Numbered from the stretch's first letter, positions 17,242 through 25,385 are shown. The stretch: 64,000 bases of DNA from Streptomyces aculeolatus (GCF_020400605.1 NZ_JAINRD010000007.1:124001-188000); one strand, 5' to 3'. Program-made: numbers and translations. Notes: a model not told the origin generated them from the letters alone.

Positions 17242-18465
17242 ATGGTCACCACGCACATGTCACGCCGGGCCTTTGCGGGCGTCGCACTGACGGGTACGGC
17301 CGCGGCGACGGCGGGGTCCGCCGCGTCCGTCCTGTCCGCACCCCCGGCAGCCGCCGCCCCCGCCCGCACCGCGCCGCCCGCTCGCCCCGCTCCCGCCCCG
17401 CCCCTGCCGGGGCTGGACCCCGCCGCCCTCCAGGCCGCGATCGACGACCTGGAGCACCCCCCGTCCACCGCCGCCCAGCTGCGGGTCGGCGGCACGGCCG
17501 GCCGCTGGTACGGGACTTCGGGCGTGGCCGACATCCACTCCGGACGGCCGGTGTCGGCGTACCACAAGGTCCGCATCGGCAGCGTCACCAAGGTGTTCGT
17601 CGCGACGGTGCTGCTGCAACTGGTCGCGGAGGGCCGCGTCTCGCTGGACGCCCCGGTGCGGCGCCTGCTGCCCGGGCTGCTCCCGGCGCGCTTCGCGCCG
17701 ATCACCCTCGCGCACCTGCTGACGCACACCAGCGGGCTGCCCGACCACGTCGGCATCCCGGAGCCGCAGACCGCGGAGGAGGTGTTCCGCCACCGCTTCG
17801 ACCACTGGACACCGCGGGAGTGGGTGGCGACCGCGACGCACGGGCCGCTGAAGTTCGCCCCGGGCAGCGGGCAGGAGTACCGCGGCATCAACTACGTCCT
17901 CGCCGCCATGGTCGTCGACAGGCTGACCGGCCGCCCGTACGGACACGCCGTCGCCACGCGCATCCTGCGCCCGCTGGACCTGACACGCACCGACATACCG
18001 GGCGACGCCCGGCACATCAGGGGCCGGCACGTACACGGCTACCTCACCACGGCCGACGGCACCCTCCGCGACATCACCGCGTACGACCAGTCCTCCGCCC
18101 GCGGCGAGGGCGACATGATCTCGACGGCGGACGACCTCGACCGGCTGCTCGCCGCGCTGTTCGCCGGCGAACTGCTGCCGCCTGAGCTGCTGCGCCTGAT
18201 GTTCACGCTGCCGCCCGACGACGTACGGATGCCGGACGGCAGCCCGGCCCGCTACTCGACGGGACTGCAGCAGGCCGTGGTCGCCGGCGTCCCCCTGTGG
18301 GGCAAGACCGGTGAGACGTACGGCTACAAGAACGCGGCGTTCTCCACCCGCGACGGGCGCCGCCGCTTCGTCCTCGCCTACCACCCGACGACCGTCGGCG
18401 GCGGCGACCAGAGCGAGTTGGTCGCCCGCGTCGCCGCCCTGCTTGTGGCGGGCCCCGCTTCCTGA
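17242..18465 (+). CDS. Tat-exported serine hydrolase, beta-lactamase/DD-peptidase family
   Basis: A 407-residue secreted penicillin-binding-fold hydrolase. The N-terminus has a twin-arginine signal, SRRAFAG followed by a hydrophobic Ala/Gly stretch and cleavage near AAAAP (about residue 40). The active-site nucleophile motif SxxK is SVTK in RIGSVTKVFVATVLLQL. The second motif is in YRGINYVLAAMV and the third, KTG, in LWGKTGETYGY. This is the pattern of class C beta-lactamases, D-alanyl-D-alanine carboxypeptidases and esterases; motifs alone do not separate these. ATG 17242 was kept, with a second ATG at 17257 just before the RR motif equally possible. No clear ribosome site. Confidence 0.88.
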   Translation: MVTTHMSRRAFAGVALTGTAAATAGSAASVLSAPPAAAAPARTAPPARPAPAPPLPGLDPAALQAAIDDLEHPPSTAAQLRVGGTAGRWYGTSGVADIHSGRPVSAYHKVRIGSVTKVFVATVLLQLVAEGRVSLDAPVRRLLPGLLPARFAPITLAHLLTHTSGLPDHVGIPEPQTAEEVFRHRFDHWTPREWVATATHGPLKFAPGSGQEYRGINYVLAAMVVDRLTGRPYGHAVATRILRPLDLTRTDIPGDARHIRGRHVHGYLTTADGTLRDITAYDQSSARGEGDMISTADDLDRLLAALFAGELLPPELLRLMFTLPPDDVRMPDGSPARYSTGLQQAVVAGVPLWGKTGETYGYKNAAFSTRDGRRRFVLAYHPTTVGGGDQSELVARVAALLVAGPAS

Positions 18466-18507
18466 GGAGAATGCTGCGCACGGCAAGGGGGATTGAGGGG
18501 GGAACTC

Positions 18508-19032
18508 ATGACTGTGCCGGGCGAGCAGGAGTTGGGCGCCTTCGTGGCGCGCCATCAGACGGACGTGGGGCGCCACGGGCGGACCGGGATCATCTCGCTG
18601 GTGATCGGGGTCGCGGCGGCGGCCGCGGCCGTCCCGATCGTCATCCAGACCTTCGAGGACTCGGCGAGCGGCACCTTCGCCGGCCTGGTGGTGGGGGTGG
18701 CCCTGCTGTGCCTGTGGTCGGGCATCAGCAACGGCCTGCGCTACACCAGCCGCCACGGGGAGGTCTACACGGTCCGCGAGGGCGGTCTGGTGTACCGCAG
18801 GACCGGGGAGTCCCGGGTGATCCCCTGGGAGAGCATCCGCAAGGTCTCGGACAGCGGCCAGAACAACGCGATCAGCGCGGCGATGGGCTGGGACGTCCAC
18901 TGCCGCATCAAGACCCGCAACGGCAGACGCCTCCTCCTCACGGGCTTCACCCACGACGCGGCGAAACTGTCCAGCACGATCCACCAGGCAGTAAGAGAGG
19001 GCATCCACCCCCTCCCTCCGAACGCCGCGTGA
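18508..19032 (+). CDS. Two-helix membrane protein of unknown function
   Basis: A 174-residue protein with two adjacent hydrophobic helices (about 28-46 and 53-72) and a cytosolic C-terminal part (about 75-174). That part has alternating strands, TVREGGLVYRRTG, VIPWESIRKVSDS, CRIKTRNGRRLLLTG, and a final helix KLSSTIHQAVREGI, the outline of a PH-like beta-barrel as found in bacterial membrane PH proteins. ATG 18508 is preceded by a GAGGGGGGAA purine run. It follows the serine hydrolase by 42 bases on the same strand and may be cotranscribed. Function is not known; the PH-like fold is an inference from the strand pattern. Confidence 0.75.
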   Translation: MTVPGEQELGAFVARHQTDVGRHGRTGIISLVIGVAAAAAAVPIVIQTFEDSASGTFAGLVVGVALLCLWSGISNGLRYTSRHGEVYTVREGGLVYRRTGESRVIPWESIRKVSDSGQNNAISAAMGWDVHCRIKTRNGRRLLLTGFTHDAAKLSSTIHQAVREGIHPLPPNAA

Positions 19033-19062
19033 CCGGCAACCACCATCCCTTGTCGCGTGCCA

Positions 19063-19266
19063 TCACGGCACGTGGCGCGGGGACAGGGACAGGGGCGACG
19101 GCATCCGCGGGAGTCCGTTGCCGAAGTCGGTGACGTCCACTCCGGTGCCGGCCAAGTCGACGAGTTGCCCGGCGAGGCGCTCGACCTCCGCCACCATGGG
19201 GGCGGGGATACCGCCTGCGACGTGCTCGTGGTCCGGGTCGTACTCCCAGCGCCAGTCGAGGCTCAC
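19063..19266 (-). CDS. Small protein, second gene of a coupled pair, possibly truncated toxin-like
   Basis: A 67-residue product starting VSLDWRWEYDPDHEHVAGG. Its GTG at 19264-19266 overlaps the stop of the upstream gene as GTGA, implying translational coupling. The body PAPMVAEVERLAGQLVDLAG is helical and acidic. The C-terminus (GLPRMPSPLSLSPRHVP) looks like read-through into non-coding sequence. As I recall, related actinomycete proteins continue into a RelE/ParE-like domain; none is visible here in any frame, so the gene may be cut short. Function is uncertain. Confidence 0.6.
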   Translation of the reverse strand: MSLDWRWEYDPDHEHVAGGIPAPMVAEVERLAGQLVDLAGTGVDVTDFGNGLPRMPSPLSLSPRHVP

Positions 19267-19616
19267 CGGGACGGGTGGCCGAGGGCGGCGTGCGCCTCGT
19301 CGAGGATCCTGCCGATTTCGGAGGCGGCTCGCCGGGCCTGTGCGGCATCGCCCGACCCGGCGGCGTCCTCCCAGCGGCGCAGCTCCTTCGCCAGATCGGG
19401 ATGGCGCTCGATGTGGACGTAGACGGCCCACTGGGCGATGAACCGCCGGAGCGGTCCCAGCTCGGCGCCCTGTCGAGCCTGGTCAGCCGCTTGATCCAGC
19501 TCTCGGGTGTAGGCCGGCAGCGCAGCAGGTGCGATCTGGGCGAGGGCCTGCCGCAGGGCGGTCACCGTCGCGGGCGGCTGGGGGATGAGTGGCTGCCCGG
19601 CGGTGGAGGTGGTCAT
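19263..19616 (-). CDS. DUF6247-like small protein, possible antitoxin
   Basis: A 117-residue, helix-rich protein. After a Pro-rich start it reads ALRQALAQIAPAALPAYTREL, then RFIAQWAVYVHIERHPDLA and a C-terminal helical segment ASEIGRILDEAHAALG. This pattern matches what I know as DUF6247, small actinomycete proteins commonly found beside another small ORF. The ATG at 19614-19616 has GGGAG six bases upstream, better than an ATG at 19628. The downstream gene overlaps by four bases. The antitoxin idea rests on gene size, order and coupling, not on a demonstrated fold. Confidence 0.65.
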   Translation of the reverse strand: MTTSTAGQPLIPQPPATVTALRQALAQIAPAALPAYTRELDQAADQARQGAELGPLRRFIAQWAVYVHIERHPDLAKELRRWEDAAGSGDAAQARRAASEIGRILDEAHAALGHPSR

Positions 19617-19805
19617 TGCTGCTCCCATGGGGCCGAGTCTGATCCCTCAAGTCAGCGTACCGGGTGCAACTCTGTTCCCACCGCTCGAACGAGTGAGGGA
19701 GAAGCGATTCAGCTCTCCGTGCGGCGATGCCGGTCGGGCAGGAGCCAGTCCGGCTCCGCGGGGGAGACGGGCCGCACGGGCGGACAGGGAACTCCGTTGT
19801 CGTCA

Positions 19806-19833
19806 TGGACATCTCACTTGTGCGGAGTAGTCT
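19806..19833 (+). promoter_or_regulatory. Putative promoter of the LPMO gene
   Basis: TGGACA at 19806-19811 and TAGTCT at 19828-19833 are separated by 16 bases, a reasonable -35/-10 pair. The CebR operator begins at the last base of the -10, so bound repressor would block initiation. Confidence 0.5.
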
Positions 19834-19846
19834 GGGAGCGCTCCCA
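19833..19846. promoter_or_regulatory. CebR operator (perfect 14-base palindrome)
   Basis: TGGGAGCGCTCCCA is a perfect palindrome and identical to the published consensus operator of CebR, the LacI-family repressor of cellulose and cello-oligosaccharide use in Streptomyces. It lies 34 bases before the LPMO start, overlapping the likely transcription start. This gives the downstream enzyme a cellulose-linked regulation. Confidence 0.9.
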
Positions 19847-19879
19847 TTCGTGTTCTTCCATCGGAACAGGAGACCCCCC

Positions 19880-20554
19880 ATGCGCAAGACAAGCCCATCC
19901 CGCAGGCGCTCCCGGTCCGCTGCCCGGCGGCCGTTCCGGGCGATCGTGCTGCTCGTCGCCCTCGTCGTCGGCGCGTTCGCCTGGACCGGCAGCGCCCAGG
20001 CGCACGGCACCGTCGTCGACCCCGCCACCCGCGCCTACCACTGCTGGGACGAGTGGGGCGACGACCACTTGAACCCGGTCATGGCGCAGGAGGACCCCAT
20101 GTGCTGGCAGGCCTACCAGGCCAACCCCAACACCATGTGGAACTGGATGAGCATGCTCCAGGACAACCTCGGCGGGAAGTTCGAGGAGCGGATCCCCAAC
20201 GGCAAGCTCTGCAGCAACAACCTGCAGAACTTCGAGAGCCTCAACAACCCCGGCCCCTGGACGATGACCGACGTCGGCGACAACTTCTCCGTCCACCTGT
20301 ACGACCAGGCGTCCCACGGCGCCGACTTCTTCCGCGTCTACGTGAGCAAGCAGGGGTTCGACCCCAAGACCCAGGCACTCGGCTGGGACGACCTCGACTT
20401 CATCACCGAGACCGGCAGTTACCCGCCGGCGTCCGACATCACGTTCCCCGTCCAGACCTCCGGCTACTCCGGACACCACATCGTCTTCACCATCTGGCAG
20501 GCCTCGCACCTGGACCAGGCCTACCTGATGTGCAGCGACGTGAACTTCGGCTGA
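19880..20554 (+). CDS. Secreted AA10 lytic polysaccharide monooxygenase
   Basis: Copper enzyme that oxidatively cleaves crystalline cellulose or chitin outside the cell. The 224-residue precursor has a signal peptide with an Arg-rich n-region and cleavage after AQA41, leaving His42 as the mature N-terminus, required for the copper histidine brace. The second copper ligand is His146 in QASHGADFF, and an axial Phe is in SDVNF at the C-terminus. Several Cys and a Trp-rich loop (MWNWMSML) are typical. There is no carbohydrate-binding module. ATG at 19880 has AGGAGA at 19868-19873. The CebR box upstream points to cellulose as the relevant substrate; the sequence alone does not settle it. Confidence 0.95.
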   Translation: MRKTSPSRRRSRSAARRPFRAIVLLVALVVGAFAWTGSAQAHGTVVDPATRAYHCWDEWGDDHLNPVMAQEDPMCWQAYQANPNTMWNWMSMLQDNLGGKFEERIPNGKLCSNNLQNFESLNNPGPWTMTDVGDNFSVHLYDQASHGADFFRVYVSKQGFDPKTQALGWDDLDFITETGSYPPASDITFPVQTSGYSGHHIVFTIWQASHLDQAYLMCSDVNFG

Positions 20555-20564
20555 CCCGCACGCC

Positions 20565-20597
20565 GAGCCCGGTGCCGCCCACCCCGGCACCGGGCTC
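20565..20597. terminator. Strong hairpin between convergent LPMO and B12-binding genes
   Basis: Perfect 12-base arms GAGCCCGGTGCC (20565-20576) and its complement (20586-20597) with a nine-base loop, directly after the LPMO stop codon and before the B12-binding protein stop. No T-tract; likely bidirectional. Confidence 0.7.
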
Positions 20598-20644
20598 GCC
20601 CCGGCACACCGCCCGGCGTCCGTGCGCGCCCTCGCCGCACCCGT

Positions 20645-21715
20645 TCATCCCCGACTGCCCGAGCCGTCCTCCTGCCCGGTGAGGAACCGGCGTCCCGCCG
20701 AGAGCTTGTCGAGCGCCCGGGGCGACTCGTTCAGCCGGCCGGCCAGGGCGTCCGTCATCGCGAGGAGGCAGCGCGAGTCCGCCGAGCGGGCGGCGAGGTA
20801 GGTCCGTACGAAGGCGAGATGCCGGGTGAACACGCGCTCGTCGTCCACGAAGACGGCCGCTGCCAGGGAATCCAGCAGCCGGCCCAGGAACCCGGTGCCC
20901 TCCTCCTGTTCCGTGCCCGAGCTTCCGCCCAGGCCCGGGCACACGTCACGCAGCGCTGAGGCCAGGTACTCCAGCAGCGCGGGCCGCTGCCTGACGAGCA
21001 TCGCGTACGCCTCCACGGCATCCGCCCCGACGGACGACTCCCCGCGCAGCACCGGCGGCCAGCGGTGCAGCAGCGCCTCCGCGGCGTCACGGGCATCGGC
21101 CGCGTACAGGTCCGCACCCAGCGCGTACGCCCACGCGCCCGCCGGCCCGAACCCCGACCCGCCCGCGATGACGGGCACCCCGGCCCACCGGCAGGTCTCG
21201 ATCTGCCGGTACGCGAGCGGAAGGTTCCAGGGCAGCGTGCACGAGAGAGCGACCACGTCGGGGCCGTTCCGGTGGACGTCCGAGAGGATCCCGTCCGGGG
21301 GCACCGACCCGCCGAGTGAGCGCACGTCGAAGCCGCGCAGCCGCAGCACCTCGGTGAGGATCCGGGCAGGCAGGACATGCCATTCGCCGTCGCTGCACGC
21401 CACCAGCACCCGGCCCTGTGCCCCGCTCCCCGCCGGCGGGCGGGCGGTGGCGCGGGCGGCGGACGCGACCTCGTCGACGGTCCGGCTGCTGACGTGGGTG
21501 GCCGCGTGCTCCTGCGCCACCGTCCACTCGCCGGACGCCCACAGCTCGCCGACCTTCAACTGTGCCGGTGCCACCAGGCGGAGCAGGACGTCCTCCGCGC
21601 TCACGCCGCTCGCCACCAGGCCGACGGCCAGGTCGATCGCCGCGTCCTCGTCCGCGGCCGCCAGGCAGGCGTCGAAGCCGGCCCGGGCCGCTTCGGTGAT
21701 CCGGGTGCCGTTCAT
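20645..21715 (-). CDS. Cobalamin B12-binding domain protein, possible sensor
   Basis: A 356-residue protein with a four-helix cap (B12-binding-2 type) over about 1-95 and a Rossmann-like B12-binding domain over about 100-225. The cap ends LKVGELWASGEWTVAQEHAAT, as in MetH and CarH-type proteins. The lower-ligand position reads SDGEWHVLPARI, keeping the His expected to bind cobalt. A helical C-terminal region (about 230-340) of unknown role follows. The ATG at 21713-21715 overlaps the phosphatase stop (ATGA), so the two are translationally coupled. With a PP2C-type partner it is more likely a signalling protein, perhaps light- or B12-responsive, than an enzyme. No DNA-binding domain is seen. 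Confidence 0.85.
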   Translation of the reverse strand: MNGTRITEAARAGFDACLAAADEDAAIDLAVGLVASGVSAEDVLLRLVAPAQLKVGELWASGEWTVAQEHAATHVSSRTVDEVASAARATARPPAGSGAQGRVLVACSDGEWHVLPARILTEVLRLRGFDVRSLGGSVPPDGILSDVHRNGPDVVALSCTLPWNLPLAYRQIETCRWAGVPVIAGGSGFGPAGAWAYALGADLYAADARDAAEALLHRWPPVLRGESSVGADAVEAYAMLVRQRPALLEYLASALRDVCPGLGGSSGTEQEEGTGFLGRLLDSLAAAVFVDDERVFTRHLAFVRTYLAARSADSRCLLAMTDALAGRLNESPRALDKLSAGRRFLTGQEDGSGSRG

Positions 21716-23370
21716 GGGCCCTCGTCCTTCCCGGCGCGGGGACCCGCGCGGCTCTCCGGCTGCGGGTGCGGCGGGGAGCCGCGGCGGGGAGGCGCTTGCA
21801 GCGTCAGGAGGGAGATGTCGTCATGGGGGCGGCCGGCGAGCCATTCGGTCGTGAGGAGTTCCAGCCGCTCGGCGACCGACGCCGCCTGCATGTCGGTGCA
21901 GCTGGCCAGTGCGTCGACGAGGCGTTCTTCGCCGTACATCTCCCGCCCGCTCGCGCCGCCCCGTGCTTCGGTGACCCCGTCGCTGTAGAAGAGGATCAGC
22001 TCGCCGGGTTCGAGCAGGAACTCCGTACGGCCGAAACCGGGATCGGGCACCGCGCCGACGAGCGTGCCCTCGCAGGGGATTTCCTCCACGCTTCCGTCGC
22101 CGCGCAGCGCGAGCGGGGAGAGGTGGCCGCCGCCGGCGATCTCCACCCTCACCGAGCCGTCGTCGCGGGGGCAGGCGGAGCCCGTGACCAGGGTCGTGAA
22201 GCGGTGGCCGTCGCTGAGGACGATGTCGTTGAGCAGGCGGAGGTCGCGCAGGGGTTCGCTGTCCTTCGCGACCATGGCCAGGGTCCGCATGCTCTGCCGC
22301 AGGTGCCCCGCCAGCACCGCGGCCTCCGCGCCCTTGCCGGAGACGTCGCCGAAGAAGAAGGTGACCCCGCCCCCGGCGGAGGGGGCCACGTGGTAGAAGT
22401 CGCCGCTGATGTGCAGTGCCTCGGCGGCCGGCCGGTAGGCGGCGCCGAGCCTGAGGCCGTCGGCGGCCGGCAGTGGCGCCGGAGCCATGCCGGCCTGGAG
22501 GACGGCGAGAGTGTGGGCCTGCTGCGAGTAGAGCGCCGCCGTTGCCAGCGCCAGCCCGGCCCGCACGGCGAACCGCTGCGCCAGCTCGACGTCCGCGTCG
22601 TCGAAGCGGTCGCGTTCCGGACCGCGCCACATGATCAGCACGCCGGCCGGTACGCCCCCCGCGGCGAGCTGGGCCACGAGTGGCTCTCCGCCCCGGACGA
22701 ACTCCGCGGGCACGAGGTGGTCCAGCGCGTCCGGCTCTCGGGCGCCGACGACGGCGGGGCGCGGTTGGAGGCCGTACAGCGCGTTCGCGACCTCGGGCAC
22801 CTCTTCGAGCGCCTCGACCGCCACCTCCCCGGAGGAGCGCGCGTCGCCCGGACCCGCCCGGTGCCAGTCCGTACGCCGCCCGCTCGCGGGCAGGACGACC
22901 ACGGACACGTCCGCCAGCTTCGGGGTGACGAGCTCGACGAGCGTACGGGCGGTGCGGCCGTGGTGGAGCGACGCACCCAGGCGCTGGGCGGCCTCCTCCA
23001 GGAAGGCCGACCTGCCGCGTTCGTCGACGAGCGCGGCGTCGGCCCCCTGCACCCGGCCGGCCTGCCTGAGCAGCCAAACCGCGAGGCCGTCGACGGTGCC
23101 CAGGCGCCCGCGGAGCCGGCGGCCGGCGTGGGCGGCGGAGAAGCGCTTCGCCCCGCGGGCCTGTGCGTGGGCGAGGGGCGCGGCCGCCGTGCCGGCCGGC
23201 CGGCCGGTGCGCAGCCGGGGGAAGATGCGGGCGGCGGCACGGTTGAACCCCAGGACGGTTCCGTCGGCGCGGTCGCACGTGACGACGGCCTCATCGACGA
23301 GGTCCAGCAGCTCGCCGAGCTGCGCGGCGGTGTGGCTCCACGCGCCCGCGCCGCCTCCGTCGTCCGCCAT
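21712..23370 (-). CDS. PAS-GAF-SpoIIE (PP2C-type) serine phosphatase
   Basis: A 552-residue signalling phosphatase. Order: a PAS-like region (about 10-100, LLDLVDEAVVTCDRADGTVLGFN), a GAF domain (about 115-290) ending in FAVRAGLALATAAL, then a SpoIIE/PP2C domain (about 300-525). Metal-binding residues are present in ISGDFYHV, FFFGDVSGKGAEAAVLAG, LFYSDGVTEA and HDDISLLTLQ, so the domain should be active. Such proteins act on phosphorylated anti-sigma antagonists in stress and development. No kinase or STAS gene is adjacent. It is the first gene of a two-gene operon with the B12-binding protein and is divergent from the M23 peptidase gene. Confidence 0.9.
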   Translation of the reverse strand: MADDGGGAGAWSHTAAQLGELLDLVDEAVVTCDRADGTVLGFNRAAARIFPRLRTGRPAGTAAAPLAHAQARGAKRFSAAHAGRRLRGRLGTVDGLAVWLLRQAGRVQGADAALVDERGRSAFLEEAAQRLGASLHHGRTARTLVELVTPKLADVSVVVLPASGRRTDWHRAGPGDARSSGEVAVEALEEVPEVANALYGLQPRPAVVGAREPDALDHLVPAEFVRGGEPLVAQLAAGGVPAGVLIMWRGPERDRFDDADVELAQRFAVRAGLALATAALYSQQAHTLAVLQAGMAPAPLPAADGLRLGAAYRPAAEALHISGDFYHVAPSAGGGVTFFFGDVSGKGAEAAVLAGHLRQSMRTLAMVAKDSEPLRDLRLLNDIVLSDGHRFTTLVTGSACPRDDGSVRVEIAGGGHLSPLALRGDGSVEEIPCEGTLVGAVPDPGFGRTEFLLEPGELILFYSDGVTEARGGASGREMYGEERLVDALASCTDMQAASVAERLELLTTEWLAGRPHDDISLLTLQAPPRRGSPPHPQPESRAGPRAGKDEGP

Positions 23371-23607
23371 CGGCCATCACCTCGTGCGCGCTCCGCACCT
23401 GAGCCCGAAATCCTCAGCTATCGGTTCTTTCATCCTATTTGTACCACCGTGCCGGTATCCGGCGCGGCCTGCGGCAGCGGACGGTCCGCGATGGCGACGC
23501 GCGCCGGGGTTTAGCGTCATGTCCATATCAAAATCTACGCGCGTAGGGTATGGTGCTCCGCGTCGGGGGTCGCTGGCTCAAGTCACCTTGCAAACAAGGG
23601 AGTTGAC
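23371..23607. promoter_or_regulatory. Divergent intergenic region with CTACGCGCGTAG palindrome
   Basis: A 237-base gap between the phosphatase (minus) and peptidase (plus) genes. It is locally AT-rich (23519-23552), including CATATCAAAATCTACG. The perfect 12-base palindrome CTACGCGCGTAG lies at 23535-23546, about 62 bases before the peptidase start. A leader of about 50 bases follows. No convincing -35/-10 pair or known riboswitch core was identified. Confidence 0.45.
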
Positions 23608-24474
23608 GTGCACGGAAACCATGAGGCCGAGGGCGTCAGGAAAGACCGGTCACGCAGCGGACTGGACCGGCGCACCCTGCTGCGCGGCTCGGCCGTCACG
23701 TTCGGCCTGGCAGCCGGCGGTGTGCTGTTCTCGGGGAACCCCGCCCAGGCGCTGGACATCTACAACCCGTTCAGCGGCTACCCGATGACCGGCAGCTGGC
23801 AGGACCACATCGACCGAGGCTCGCTGGGCGGAATCGACTACGCCATGAGCGTCGGCACCGGCCTCCCGGCCGCCGGAGCCGGCGTCGTCAGGAACATCCC
23901 GTACAACGGCACGGGCGGACACACCGTGACCATCACGCACAGTGACGGGTACCGGACGCAGTACATGCACCTTTCGCAGTTCCTGCTCGCCGACGGCGCC
24001 TCGGTCGCCAAGGGCGGCACGGTCGGACTCTCCGGCGGCGCAGCCGGAGCCCCGGGCTCCGGCAACTCCACCGGACCTCATGTCCACTGGCACCTGATCA
24101 CCCCGGCCGGCACCCGGGTCAACCCGCTGGACCACCTGGGCGGTGGCGGTGGACTGCCGAAGACGGCGACGGAGGAGGACGGTGTCCCCGGCCCCGTCAT
24201 GTGGATGCGGACGCAGAACTGGTTGCGGATCGAGTCCGGTTACACGGGTCCCATCGACGGCGTTCCCGGACCCAACACCTACGCCGCGCTCCAGAGGAAC
24301 ATGCGCAACTGGGGCTACGCAGGCCCGATCGACGGTGTTCCCGGTCCCCAGACGTGGGCCGCGGTCCAGCGCCTGGCCGCCACCTACGGTTACACGGGGC
24401 CCATCGACGGCGTGATGGGCCCCAACTCCTGGCGGGCCTTCAGCCGTTTCATCAACGAGAACCGCTGGGACTGA
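23608..24474 (+). CDS. Tat-exported M23 metallopeptidase with peptidoglycan-binding repeats
   Basis: A 288-residue cell-wall endopeptidase. A twin-arginine signal (LDRRTLLRGSAVTFGLAAGG) ends near PAQA. The M23 (LytM-like) domain covers about 48-175: the zinc His/Asp pair is in HIDRGSLGGIDYA, followed by HLSQF and the final motif HVHWH. Three short repeats of about 25-30 residues follow (190-288), each with GY(T/A)GPIDGV(P/M)GP and a hydrophobic helix, the Streptomyces peptidoglycan-binding repeat. The GTG at 23608 follows GGGAG (23599-23603). It likely hydrolyses peptide cross-links during growth or differentiation. Regulation is unknown; the upstream palindrome is a candidate site. Confidence 0.93.
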   Translation: MHGNHEAEGVRKDRSRSGLDRRTLLRGSAVTFGLAAGGVLFSGNPAQALDIYNPFSGYPMTGSWQDHIDRGSLGGIDYAMSVGTGLPAAGAGVVRNIPYNGTGGHTVTITHSDGYRTQYMHLSQFLLADGASVAKGGTVGLSGGAAGAPGSGNSTGPHVHWHLITPAGTRVNPLDHLGGGGGLPKTATEEDGVPGPVMWMRTQNWLRIESGYTGPIDGVPGPNTYAALQRNMRNWGYAGPIDGVPGPQTWAAVQRLAATYGYTGPIDGVMGPNSWRAFSRFINENRWD

Positions 24475-24649
24475 ACCGCTCCCGACCCGGCGACCGACGC
24501 CCGCAGGCCGGCGGTCACTCGGTGGTGATGCGGTACTGGGACATCAGGTGTCTGCCGGGATCGCCGCCTCGGCGTGCCCATGGCGGTCGGACCCGCCGAG
24601 TGCGGCGAAGAGAGCGGCGATCCGCTCGGCGTCGCTCACCCCTGCCGGG
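24475..24649. other. Intergenic region with two overlapping mini-ORFs on the minus strand
   Basis: Downstream of msrA on the minus strand, a 31-codon frame runs from GTG 24639 to a stop at 24544-24546, beginning VSDAERIAALFAALGG, with good third-position GC. Its TGA overlaps the ATG of a nine-codon frame (MSQYRITTE), ending at 24515. Neither has a convincing ribosome site. They may be decayed gene ends or non-coding sequence. Confidence 0.25.
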
Positions 24650-25312
24650 TCACTCGGCGCTGGCGACGCCCACCGGGCACGAGACGCCCGTGCCGCCTAT
24701 GCCGCAGTAGCCGTTCGGGTTCTTCTCCAGGTACTGCTGGTGGTACCCCTCCGCCGCATAGAACGGGCGGTTGGCCGACGGGAGGATCTCCGTGGTGATG
24801 TCGCCGTAGCCCGCGGTGGTCAGGACCTGCTGGTACGACGCGCGGGAGGTGTTGGCCGCCGTGGCCTGGGCGGGGGTGTGGGTGTAGATCGCCGAGCGGT
24901 ACTGGGTGCCGATGTCGTTGCCCTGGCGGAAGCCCTGCGTGGGGTCGTGGGACTCCCAGAACACCTTGAGCAGCTCGTCGTACGACACCACCGACGGGTC
25001 GTAGACCACCCGGACCGCCTCCGTGTGGCCCGTCTGCCCCGAGCAGACCTCCTCGTACGTCGGGTGCGTCGTGTGTCCGCCCTGGTAGCCGACGAGGGTC
25101 GTCCAGACGCCCGGCGTCTGCCAGAAGCGGCGCTCCGCACCCCAGAAACAGCCCAGGCCGAAGTCCGCGACCTCCAGGCCCTTCGGGTACGGGCCCTCCA
25201 GCGGGTTGCCCAGCACCGTGTGGCGGTCCGGGACGGAGTACGCGGGCGCGGGGCGGCCGGGCAGGGCCTCGTCCTTGGTGACGAGCTGGTTCTTGTGGCG
25301 GTTCAGGAACAT
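24650..25312 (-). CDS. msrA: Peptide methionine (S)-S-oxide reductase
   Basis: Repairs oxidised methionine in the cytosol. The 220 residues include the catalytic block [16 protein letters not shown] with the nucleophilic Cys, followed by [28 protein letters not shown]-type [16 protein letters not shown], and GTQYRSAIY. The C-terminal [14 protein letters not shown] carries the resolving cysteines. An N-terminal extension of about 45 residues ([20 protein letters not shown]) is usual in Streptomyces MsrA. The ATG at 25310-25312 has GGAGGAGG upstream; an in-frame start 12 codons earlier does not. It lies 73 bases downstream of the following minus-strand gene and may be cotranscribed with it. Confidence 0.96.
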   Translation of the reverse strand: MFLNRHKNQLVTKDEALPGRPAPAYSVPDRHTVLGNPLEGPYPKGLEVADFGLGCFWGAERRFWQTPGVWTTLVGYQGGHTTHPTYEEVCSGQTGHTEAVRVVYDPSVVSYDELLKVFWESHDPTQGFRQGNDIGTQYRSAIYTHTPAQATAANTSRASYQQVLTTAGYGDITTEILPSANRPFYAAEGYHQQYLEKNPNGYCGIGGTGVSCPVGVASAE

Positions 25313-25385
25313 CTCCGGCCTCCTCCGCTGATGCTGCTGGATGTCCACCCGGGGAACGTACCGCGGGCCTCTGACATTCCCGCCC

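Noticed and set aside
23547..23607. c-di-AMP (ydaO-type) riboswitch before the M23 peptidase
   Set aside because: Such riboswitches precede some actinomycete wall hydrolases, but the leader here is too short and the conserved core was not found.
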